Position numbers and translations under genes: made by a program. A stretch of DNA of 64,000 nt from Planctomycetota bacterium. Its GTDB lineage: Bacteria; Planctomycetota; UBA1135. Location of the stretch: assembly GCA_008501825.1 (NCBI GenBank), contig QQUA01000013.1:124001-188000 (forward strand), written 5' to 3'. The notes under the pieces are model-generated. The model searched no databases. It was not told where the DNA came from and worked only from the letters and a program-made list of their open reading frames with translations. Below, one piece after another: positions 37,377 to 44,472 of the stretch (position 1 is its first letter; every line of letters begins with the position of its first letter).

Positions 37377-38845
37377 TGTTGTCGACCGCCCTTCTTCTGG
37401 CCATCCCTTTGGGGATGGCCCAGGCTCCGGTTTCGCCTCAAGAAGTCTTTATCAGCAGCCGGCAGGGAGATGATCAGAGCGGCGACGGCACGCAGAATAA
37501 GCCGTTCCGATCGATTCATCAGGCCTTGCAAGCTCAGGATCGACAGGCTGACCGACCGTTGAAACTGATCCTCGACATCGGTCGGTACGACGCGGAGCAC
37601 GGTGAAGTCTTCCCGTTGAGATTGCCACCGGGAACTCATCTCTGGGGTTGGACCCCGGAGTACACCCTTTTGGATGGAGGCGGAACCGAAACCCTGCTTG
37701 TACTTGAAGACGGCTCCACCGACTCGACTTTCCGCCTGCAAAGCCTGCGCCTGCAAAACGCCGGTACTGCAGTGGCCGCCGGCGATGGATCCAGCCGTTC
37801 GGCGATTCAGCTTCAGACGCGGGACGTCCAAATCGAGCAATGCGGCAACGCTATCGCCGGCCTTGGATCCGCTCCCGGAGATCGAGCCGATCTGAGCTTT
37901 AGCCGGTTCCGGAATTGCCGCGCCGGTCTTTGGCTTCAAGGCTCCGGTCCCTTGGCCTTGGAGCTGAAAGAATGTGATTTTGAAGACAATCAGGACGGCG
38001 TCCTGGTTCAAGGAGACTTCCGTTCCAGTCCAAGCTGGCGTTTGAACCATTGCCGCTTTCGCCGCCAAAAACGACATGGGCTGTTCGTCGATGGCTCTTT
38101 CGGACAAGGTCCGGCTCAGGGCTTGCACTTGGTCTCATGCCAATTCGAAGGCAATGGAGAAGGCGGGTTGAGTTTGACCGTTCCCGCCGGAGACACTCCG
38201 ATTCGGGTGCAAGCTTGTCAGTTTCGCTACAACCGCTTGTTCGGGCTTGGACTTGCAGGACGAAATCCCGGTTCCGGGACTTCCGTGGTGGAAGACTGTT
38301 TGTTTATCAGCAATGGAGTCGGCTTGCACCTTGCTCAAGTTCAAATGCCGATGCAAATCCGGCGCTGCCGAATTCAAGGAAACGTCGGCAATGGTATTTT
38401 CGCTGCCAGCTCACCGGTGGTCTCTTGCAGGGTGCAGGTCAGCGCTTGTTTGTTGGTGGAAAACGGTTCCAGCGGATTTTACGGCTTAAGTGACGGCTTG
38501 GGTTTGCAAGCCACTTTGGCTTCGTGCACGATTGCCGGAAACCGAGCTTCGGGAGTGGAACGAAGAGATAAACACAAGGGCAGCAGCGAATTTCAACTGT
38601 TGGACTGTTTGGTCAGCGACAATGCCCTGAATCTGAAAAACATCCTCGCCGAAGAGCTTCGTCACTGCCAAGTGAATTTCTTCCCCCTGGACGAAGAAAG
38701 CGGAACGGGAAACTTCGCCGGTGAAGCGGCCTTCGTGAATCCTCAAGCCGGGGATTATCGGCTGAAAACCGGTTCTCAAGCCCGCCGCCGGGGAATTGGC
38801 GCCCCCCCGGATTTAATGGATCGCTGGTACGCCCGCCCCCGTTGA
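37376..38845 (+). CDS. Secreted right-handed beta-helix protein
   Basis: 489 residues. ATG at 37376 overlaps the preceding stop by one base (TGATG), indicating coupled translation. The signal peptide is MLSTALLLAIPLGMAQA. The N-terminal segment VFISSRQGDDQSGDGTQNKPFRSIHQAL is the DUF1565/pectate-lyase-like cap. Parallel beta-helix repeats follow, with strings such as LQLQTRDVQIEQCGNAIAGLG, LKECDFEDNQDGVLVQG and IRRCRIQGNVGNGIFA. Such proteins often bind or cleave polysaccharides; no catalytic residues can be named. The pairing with the Asp-box protein suggests joint secretion. Confidence 0.82.
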   Translation: MLSTALLLAIPLGMAQAPVSPQEVFISSRQGDDQSGDGTQNKPFRSIHQALQAQDRQADRPLKLILDIGRYDAEHGEVFPLRLPPGTHLWGWTPEYTLLDGGGTETLLVLEDGSTDSTFRLQSLRLQNAGTAVAAGDGSSRSAIQLQTRDVQIEQCGNAIAGLGSAPGDRADLSFSRFRNCRAGLWLQGSGPLALELKECDFEDNQDGVLVQGDFRSSPSWRLNHCRFRRQKRHGLFVDGSFGQGPAQGLHLVSCQFEGNGEGGLSLTVPAGDTPIRVQACQFRYNRLFGLGLAGRNPGSGTSVVEDCLFISNGVGLHLAQVQMPMQIRRCRIQGNVGNGIFAASSPVVSCRVQVSACLLVENGSSGFYGLSDGLGLQATLASCTIAGNRASGVERRDKHKGSSEFQLLDCLVSDNALNLKNILAEELRHCQVNFFPLDEESGTGNFAGEAAFVNPQAGDYRLKTGSQARRRGIGAPPDLMDRWYARPR

Positions 38846-38865
38846 GTTTCAAAGCTATTGGAATC

Positions 38866-38905
38866 CAAAAAAGACGGGATGGAAGCTCGATGCCTCCATC
38901 CCGTC
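38866..38905 (-). terminator. Intrinsic terminator of the metalloprotease gene
   Basis: An 11-bp perfect stem (GACGGGATGGA / TCCATCCCGTC, 38873-38905) is followed on the minus strand by TTTTTT (38867-38872). It lies 17 bases beyond the metalloprotease stop, between convergent genes. Confidence 0.85.
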
Positions 38906-38921
38906 CTGCTTTCGGGCCGGC

Positions 38922-40400
38922 TTAGAACCAGTCCAAAACGATGTTGCTGATCCGGCAAGTGGCCGGTTCCACCGCTTGCATGGCCAACAGTCTTCCACTT
39001 AAACCGGCGGGGACGAAGCCGGTGAAGGTGAAGGTGCCTTGAGCACCGGAGGCCCCGGTGGCCACCAACTTCGGACTGTCGAATTCGAAAGTCAAATTCG
39101 GACAACCGGGTACGCTTCCTGAGCCGGGCCATTGAGCGCTGGCGTACAGGTATTGGGTTTCACCGGGGGTGCATTCTTCCACGGTGATGAAATTCCAGAC
39201 GCCGGCGTCCCCAGGAGAAGGAAGGCCCAAAGTCAAGGGACCCGGCGGCAAGCCGCAACCACCGTCCAGGCAATTGGCGTTGTTCTTGTAGTTGTTGATG
39301 GTGTCGATGCTGACTTGAGCGAACTTGGAAAGGTCGCCACCACAACCGCCGAGACCGCCGCACATGATGTAGCAACCGGAACCCGAGCAATGGCCGGCAC
39401 TCCAGTTGTGACCGAGTTCATGAGCGACCAAACCGGTTTGGGTGTAGAGATCGCTGTAGCGCAGCGAAATGCCGTAATGCCAGGACTTGTTGCAGGTCAC
39501 CGCGACGTAGGCCAAACCGACCACGCCGGTGGTGTTCGGGTGACCGGAAAGCAAATGGGCCATGTCCCGCGGTTCGCTATTGAAGGGTCCCAGCCATTCG
39601 CTTCGCAGGGTATCCAACAAGAAACCGGGATCCGGATTGTTGTAGTAAGGATCGGAAGTAGAGGAACTGCGCAGCACCGTGCGATTCAACTCGTAACAAA
39701 TGCCGCAATCCCGCTGGTAGATCGTTTCCAAGGCGTTGACCAAGGCTTCCACTTCGTTCATGGTGCCGTTGGTCCCGCCGTTGGCGGTGTAGTAGCGGTT
39801 GTCGCAGTCAATGGCCAACTCCGCAGTCACGTCGGAGCTCCCGGCCTGGGTTCCGGAGCCCCGGTGCTCTTCCTCGGAGTGGGCCGGAGGATCGGGAACT
39901 CCACAACGAGCGTCGCCGTCGGCAAGAACCCAATCGCTGCGATAAAGCACGTGCTCGTCCGGCGCCGCCCCGTCGACGAAATCGGACAAAGGCTGCACGA
40001 ACCAGAGCCCGCGGTCGCCGCCTAAATCCACAAGGGCATCCAACTGCCCCTGGAACAGGCTGGCGGCTACTCGGCTTCCCTCGAGGGCCGCCACTTCTCC
40101 ACGGTAGGTGTGAGGAGGCGGGGGAGCCTCTTCTCGCACCACGCCGTCTTCACCCTGGACCAGAAGGCGGAAGTCCTTGGACCGTACGGAATACGGTTCC
40201 AACAACAAGTCCACGCTCAGATCCGGCAAGGTCAGGCTGGCGGCGAAGGGCAGCCGGAGGTCTTCCTCAGGGAGGTTGAGGATTTGGATCGACCAGGAAG
40301 AAAAAGTCTGCTGCAACTGAGCCTCAACCGGGCTCTCGTGCCATTCTTCCTGGGGTAGGGCGACCAGCGGGGCCGCCACGAGAAGGGCAAGGAAACTCAT
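38922..40400 (-). CDS. Secreted zinc metalloprotease (reprolysin/M12-like)
   Basis: 492 residues with signal peptide MSFLALLVAAPLVALPQ. A pro-domain-like region spans about 20-190. The catalytic motif HELGHNWSAGH lies at about 325-335, giving three zinc-binding histidines and the glutamate; the usual glycine of HExxHxxGxxH is replaced by serine. A Met-turn sequence CYIMCGG follows, matching the metzincin pattern. Several cysteines around the motif (DCGICYEL, CSGSGCYIMCGGLGGCGG) suggest disulphides. The last ~100 residues form the shared secreted module ending AMQAVEPATCRISNIVLDW. It should be an extracellular endopeptidase. Transcribed alone, ended by a strong terminator. Confidence 0.87.
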   Translation of the reverse strand: MSFLALLVAAPLVALPQEEWHESPVEAQLQQTFSSWSIQILNLPEEDLRLPFAASLTLPDLSVDLLLEPYSVRSKDFRLLVQGEDGVVREEAPPPPHTYRGEVAALEGSRVAASLFQGQLDALVDLGGDRGLWFVQPLSDFVDGAAPDEHVLYRSDWVLADGDARCGVPDPPAHSEEEHRGSGTQAGSSDVTAELAIDCDNRYYTANGGTNGTMNEVEALVNALETIYQRDCGICYELNRTVLRSSSTSDPYYNNPDPGFLLDTLRSEWLGPFNSEPRDMAHLLSGHPNTTGVVGLAYVAVTCNKSWHYGISLRYSDLYTQTGLVAHELGHNWSAGHCSGSGCYIMCGGLGGCGGDLSKFAQVSIDTINNYKNNANCLDGGCGLPPGPLTLGLPSPGDAGVWNFITVEECTPGETQYLYASAQWPGSGSVPGCPNLTFEFDSPKLVATGASGAQGTFTFTGFVPAGLSGRLLAMQAVEPATCRISNIVLDWF

Positions 40401-40481
40401 GATGGGAGGGTTATGGGGTTCCCGGGAATTCAGTGGGGGAAACCCATCCTAAGTCAGGCTGCAAACTTCGGCTGGGAAGCC

Positions 40482-41111
40482 CTAGAACAGGAAGGCTGCG
40501 CCGACCACCACCGACGGGCCGAACAATTGGTCCAGCAGTAGATAATCCGTGTCTCCGCCAGCTTCTTTTTCATATCCGCTCACTGAAATCCATTCGAATT
40601 GGACTGCGGCTTCCAGCGAAAAGGAGCGACTGGGAAACCAAGCCAGGCCGGCGGCGGCATTGGCCCCGAGCAGCCATTCCCAACCGTCAAAACTTTCTTG
40701 ATCGATCACTCCGACCACCAATTGGCCTTGCAAAAAGGGCTGCCACCGTTGTTCAGTCCAAAAATAGTGACGATATCCAGTTCGATACTCCACTGCTCCG
40801 GCTTGGTCGCCACCGGCTTCGTCCACGTCGTAGCGCCGAAAGTCCAAACCGAAGGTGATGGAAGAGGATTCGCTTCGATAAGTTTCGAAATGAGCTCCGA
40901 AGGCAAACAGGTCCAAATCCAAACGTTCCTCTACGCGGTACTTGGGATCTGAAACCATGTCCTCGGCCACCACGCCGTGAATTTGAAAAGCATGGGCTTC
41001 GTGCACCTTCGGTCGAGGCCCGGCCTGGCAGGCGCAGAGAGCCACCAGCAACGCGGTTTTCCCGAAAGCGGGCAACCAACATTCGGAAGGATTCAAACGC
41101 TTATCTTCCAT
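40482..41111 (-). CDS. Putative outer-membrane beta-barrel lipoprotein
   Basis: 209 residues. The N-terminus has a hydrophobic stretch and a lipobox-like LCAC (LLVALCACQAG). The rest alternates polar and hydrophobic residues in strand-sized blocks (LDLDLFAFGAHFETYRSE, FLQGQLVVGVIDQE, FSLEAAVQFEWISVSG) and ends in phenylalanine (VVVGAAFLF), which is typical of outer-membrane barrels. I do not recognise the family. It overlaps the upstream 103-residue gene by 11 bases and is the last of a three-gene minus-strand operon. Confidence 0.65.
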   Translation of the reverse strand: MEDKRLNPSECWLPAFGKTALLVALCACQAGPRPKVHEAHAFQIHGVVAEDMVSDPKYRVEERLDLDLFAFGAHFETYRSESSSITFGLDFRRYDVDEAGGDQAGAVEYRTGYRHYFWTEQRWQPFLQGQLVVGVIDQESFDGWEWLLGANAAAGLAWFPSRSFSLEAAVQFEWISVSGYEKEAGGDTDYLLLDQLFGPSVVVGAAFLF

Positions 41112-41412
41112 GGCTGAGGCCTTTGGTAATCAGCAAAACTCCCAGCAGCAAAAGGCCGATGGCCAAAAGTTGGGGAGCTTCCAACAACACGGCCAATGCG
41201 GTCGCCGCCAAACAAACCGCTCCGGCGGCGGTGGCGCGAGCCCCGGAACGATGGCGGCGGCGGCGTTCCCGACCGGGGCTGGTGGCGATTTCAAACCAGA
41301 GCCATTCTTCTTCCTCCACCTGAGCCGGCCCTTTTTGCTGCAACAGAAAGGCCGCGTGTTCCGCCGGGCAGCGGAAGCCTTCATCGTCCAAGAACAGGCG
41401 CTCTTCTTTCAT
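41101..41412 (-). CDS. Small membrane protein of unknown function
   Basis: 103 residues. The N-terminal half is soluble and acidic (MKEERLFLDDEGFRCPAEH), then an arginine-rich stretch (RERRRRHRSGAR). Two closely spaced membrane helices follow (AAGAVCLAATALAVLL and LLAIGLLLLGVLLITKGL). The start at 41412 overlaps the upstream stop as ATGA, so translation is coupled. It probably acts with the flanking coiled-coil and barrel proteins; no family is recognised. Confidence 0.6.
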   Translation of the reverse strand: MKEERLFLDDEGFRCPAEHAAFLLQQKGPAQVEEEEWLWFEIATSPGRERRRRHRSGARATAAGAVCLAATALAVLLEAPQLLAIGLLLLGVLLITKGLSHGR

Positions 41413-42494
41413 TCTTCGGGCTCCATTTCCAAACCGGCCAGTACCTGTTTCAACCAGTGTCGAGTTTCACCGTCCAGGTCCCCAGGCTGCAAATAGAACT
41501 GCCCGTAGGCGGCCACGAATCCGGAAACGGCATCTTCTCCACGCTCTATCGCTCCTTGCCCGCGCCAACTCTTCCAATACCCTCGCCAAGTGGTTTTCGA
41601 GCGCAGCGGCAAAGCCCGCCACCAAAGCCGCCAGGCCAACTGAAAGGCTAAAAGCTGCAGGCCTCGATTCGGATCGGAAGGAAACAAACAAAGCTGCCGG
41701 CGATGAAAACGAGCCGCCTTACGGATTTTTAGGATGTGTCCGCTGCTCGGATCGGGCAACAACTCGAATTCATCTCCCGGCGGGCGCAATTCGACTTGTT
41801 CCAAGTCCAACCAATGGTGACTCGGCAAGGCTTCCAAAAAGCGGCGGCTGCGGGCGACCCATTGGGGATCCACTTCCGGATGGCAAAGCAAACGCCGATT
41901 GCCCTCGAAGACGAATTCCTGAATCTGAGTCGGTTCCGCTTCTTCTCCCGCTTGCGTCAATCGATGGCGAAGGGCTTCCCGCTTGGCCTTCCAGCGTTGC
42001 AGGGCTTGGTCGGCGGCGAACCAATCCGTTTCCAAAGTTTGGAACTGTTGTCGCCGTTGGGCGCAGCGCCGGCTCCATTCCGAAGATGACGAAGGCTCGG
42101 TGTCGAGTCTCAATCGCACGAAGCGGCCGCCTCGAAGAGGAAAGGTGTTTTGCGCCACCTCCGGCACCTGTTCCGGCTCCAAAATCTCCGGGCTAACCGC
42201 CAAGCCCAGACCGAAATCGGGGTGCGCCAACAAATCACCGCTTTGCTCGTCCCAATCGCGCTTGGCTTTACGAACTGCGGCCTGCAATTCCGGACCTTGA
42301 GCTTCCAAGCGCGCCAACTTGCGCCGCAAGACCTCTCGTCGGGCCACGTCCAGGCTGCCCAACAGACTCGGTCCCAGTCCATCTCCTTCCGGCGAGGGAG
42401 TCGTTTGGGGTTCGGGTTGGTCGGGCGAGGAATGCATCGAGGCAGGTGGGGGCGCCAGCTCTCCCTTTAGAATGCCTGAGCGCCCTTGTTTCAT
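41409..42494 (-). CDS. Coiled-coil protein of unknown function
   Basis: 361 residues. The start ATG at 42494 is fixed by a perfect AGGAGGT at 42503-42509, although that site lies inside the divergent gene. There is no signal peptide. Long charged helical regions are seen (VARREVLRRKLARLEAQGPELQ near 50-70 and FQTLETDWFAADQALQRWKAKREALRHRL in the middle), suggesting coiled coils. The C-terminal half is arginine/tryptophan-rich (LAWRLWWRALPLRSKTTWRGYW). It is the first gene of the 42494-40482 operon. Function unknown. Confidence 0.65.
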   Translation of the reverse strand: MKQGRSGILKGELAPPPASMHSSPDQPEPQTTPSPEGDGLGPSLLGSLDVARREVLRRKLARLEAQGPELQAAVRKAKRDWDEQSGDLLAHPDFGLGLAVSPEILEPEQVPEVAQNTFPLRGGRFVRLRLDTEPSSSSEWSRRCAQRRQQFQTLETDWFAADQALQRWKAKREALRHRLTQAGEEAEPTQIQEFVFEGNRRLLCHPEVDPQWVARSRRFLEALPSHHWLDLEQVELRPPGDEFELLPDPSSGHILKIRKAARFHRRQLCLFPSDPNRGLQLLAFQLAWRLWWRALPLRSKTTWRGYWKSWRGQGAIERGEDAVSGFVAAYGQFYLQPGDLDGETRHWLKQVLAGLEMEPEE

Positions 42495-42495
42495 G

Positions 42496-43407
42496 ATGAG
42501 CCACCTCCTCAGAATCCTGTTTCCGGCAGCCGGCCTCGCCTTCGGAGTGCTGTCGATTTCTTGGACCCCGAATCCCGGCAACGCGTGCTTTCGAGAGGGG
42601 CACGCCGCCGAACCGCCCACCTTTCAAAATTGCACCCAATGCCATACTGACTTTGCGGCCGATTCCGGCGACGGTTCTTTCCAGTTGCTGGGAATTCCGG
42701 ATTATTGGCAAGCGGGGCAAAGTTACACCCTGACCGCCCGGCTGGCCGACCCTGGCCAGCAACGCTGGGGATTTCGCCTTACCGTTCGAGATGAAGCCTT
42801 CCAAGATGCCGGCAGTTTGAATCCCACCGACGGGAATACGGAACTCTGCCAATTCGATGGCCACGTGTTTTTACGACAAACCGGCCCCGGTTCCCGGCCC
42901 GGCGTTGCAGATGGTCCGGTGGATTTTTCCTTCCAATGGACGGCCCCCGCCGCCGGAACCGGCAAAGTCGCGTTTTATGCCGTTGGCTTGGCTTGCGATT
43001 GGAACAACCATCCGGCCGGGGATTACACCTACACCGCGGCTTCCGCCAGTTTGGAAATGGGGGACTCGGCGACTTGGTCGGTGGTTTTACAACCGGACGG
43101 CGCCCTGGCTCTTGGCGGCCAATCCTGGCCGGTGCGCATGCACGTCCGCAACCATGCCACTCAAAGCCAAACGGCTTTGCTGGTCAGTCGCATTCGATGG
43201 CCGAACGGTCAAATTTATCCGCCGGCGGGTTGGTTGACCGGACCGACTCCCTTGGACCTCGCTCCGCAAAGCTCCACTACGGTGGAAGCCCTCCACGCCA
43301 TTCCCGTTGGAGTTCCGCTGATTCAAGCGGATTACGAAGCCCTTCTCGGGCAAGCTCCCGCCACTTTGGAGGCCTCGGACGTCCAAGCGTTTTTGCTCCA
43401 GCCTTAA
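42496..43407 (+). CDS. Secreted monohaem protein, choice-of-anchor-V/reelin-like
   Basis: 303 residues from ATG at 42496 (an adjacent ATG at 42493 is equally open). A signal peptide (MSHLLRILFPAAGLAFGVLS) is followed by a single CxxCH motif (FQNCTQCHTDF), then GDGSFQLLGIPDYWQAGQSYTL and WGFRLTV, which match the 'choice-of-anchor V' beta-sandwich pattern. A paralog lies at 49598-50515 with the same order of elements. The C-terminal ~100 residues (RIRWPNGQIYPPAGWL to VPLIQADYEALLG) form a second shared domain. No Shine-Dalgarno is visible and the start overlaps that of the divergent gene. Its stop codon overlaps the convergent lyase stop. Confidence 0.8.
   Translation: MSHLLRILFPAAGLAFGVLSISWTPNPGNACFREGHAAEPPTFQNCTQCHTDFAADSGDGSFQLLGIPDYWQAGQSYTLTARLADPGQQRWGFRLTVRDEAFQDAGSLNPTDGNTELCQFDGHVFLRQTGPGSRPGVADGPVDFSFQWTAPAAGTGKVAFYAVGLACDWNNHPAGDYTYTAASASLEMGDSATWSVVLQPDGALALGGQSWPVRMHVRNHATQSQTALLVSRIRWPNGQIYPPAGWLTGPTPLDLAPQSSTTVEALHAIPVGVPLIQADYEALLGQAPATLEASDVQAFLLQP
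42503..42509 (-). promoter_or_regulatory. Strong ribosome binding site inside the divergent gene
   Basis: AGGAGGT on the minus strand, eight bases before the ATG at 42494. It overlaps codons 3-5 of the plus-strand choice-of-anchor-V gene. Confidence 0.7.
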
Positions 43408-44315
43408 TCGGCGTCGGACTTCGGAGATCTCGAGGACCAGCCTGGAGCGGCCTCCCGCAACCGGGCTACGCCCCGCAGCAACGCGGTCTTGTCCATGCCG
43501 TGAGCTTGGCCGTTTCGTTCCAAGTCGGCCAACCATAGTTCAGTGGCCAGATTCCCGGCGGCTCCCGGAGCAAAGGGGCAACCTCCCAAACCGCCGGCGG
43601 CGGAATCGAAGTGGTGCCAACCCATGGCCAAGGCTTGCCGGCAATTTTCCAACGCCCGGCCATAGGTGTCGTGCATGTGGAGACCCAATCGCTCGACCGG
43701 AAGCCACTCCATGGCGGCTCGCCCCAATTCCGAAACTTGGTTCGGTTTTGCAACGCCCAAAGTATCGGCCAATAAAACCACGTCGGCTTCCGCGGCTTGG
43801 AAGGCGGTCACCAATTCCATTACTCGGCTCATTTCTACCGGCCCTTCAATGGGACAGCCGAAAGCCATCGATACATAAGCCCGGACTTGAAGGCCTTCCC
43901 GCTTGGCCGTGGCCAGCAGATCCAGATTCAACTTCAGGGCTTGGTCGACTTCCATGCCGACGTTGGCCCGGCTGTGACTGTCGCTGGCTGAAACCAGCAA
44001 ACTCAGCGTATCCAAGCCGGAAGCCAGTAAACGCTCCAAACCCCGCTCATTGGCCACCAAACCGGCGAAAGCCATGCCTTCCCGGCGAGCCTGGACCGCC
44101 CAGGCTTGTTGCCACAATTCCGCCACCAATTGATCGGCGTCGGCCAATTGCGGGACTTTATCCGGCCGCATGAAGGACGTGACTTCGATGGATGCGGGCT
44201 TGCTTTCCACCAAGGCCTGCAATAACGCCAACTTCGCTGAAGTCGGCAGGATTACGGACTCGTTTTGCAGGCCGTCCCGCGGGGCGACTTCATGGATGCG
44301 AAGCTTCGGCTCCAT
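43404..44315 (-). CDS. Hydroxymethylglutaryl-CoA lyase family enzyme
   Basis: 303 residues from the preferred ATG at 44315 (MEPKLRIHEVAPRDGLQNE), which has GGAA at a usable distance; a longer in-frame start at 44390 adds 25 poorly conserved-looking residues and crosses repeats. The TIM-barrel motifs are present: APRDGLQNE near the start, VSASDSHSRANVG, CPIEGPV, LADTLGVA, LHMHDTYGRAL, and the HMG-CoA lyase signature GGLGGCPFAPGAAGN with its active-site cysteine. It should cleave HMG-CoA to acetoacetate and acetyl-CoA (leucine breakdown), though related acyl substrates are possible. No leucine-catabolism cluster is adjacent. Confidence 0.9.
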   Translation of the reverse strand: MEPKLRIHEVAPRDGLQNESVILPTSAKLALLQALVESKPASIEVTSFMRPDKVPQLADADQLVAELWQQAWAVQARREGMAFAGLVANERGLERLLASGLDTLSLLVSASDSHSRANVGMEVDQALKLNLDLLATAKREGLQVRAYVSMAFGCPIEGPVEMSRVMELVTAFQAAEADVVLLADTLGVAKPNQVSELGRAAMEWLPVERLGLHMHDTYGRALENCRQALAMGWHHFDSAAGGLGGCPFAPGAAGNLATELWLADLERNGQAHGMDKTALLRGVARLREAAPGWSSRSPKSDAD

Positions 44316-44334
44316 TTTGATTCCGCTCACTGGC

Positions 44335-44366
44335 TTACCGTAGGGTGAACTCACCGTAGGGTGAGC
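44335..44366 (-). promoter_or_regulatory. Tandem near-palindromic 16-bp repeats in the lyase leader
   Basis: Two adjacent 16-base units (44335-44350 and 44351-44366) each contain ACCGTAGGGTGA. Each folds as a (T)CACC-GTAG-GGTGA dyad. With the start at 44315 they lie 20-51 bases upstream, as expected for an operator or RNA hairpin pair. With the start at 44390 they would instead be coding. Confidence 0.4.
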
Positions 44367-44395
44367 CACCTCGAGCGGAGCAGACATCATAAGCC

Positions 44396-44431
44396 GCCGG
44401 CCCCATTCCTTCGAGCTGGACTGGGGCCGGC
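44396..44431 (-). terminator. GC-rich hairpin between the FG-GAP gene and the lyase
   Basis: A ten-base perfect stem (GCCGGCCCCA / TGGGGCCGGC, loop 16). It lies downstream of the FG-GAP gene stop on the minus strand but lacks a T-run, so terminator function is uncertain. Confidence 0.4.
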
Positions 44432-44472
44432 TTCCATCATTAAGCCTGAAAGCTTCTAAGACTTAGCTTCGT

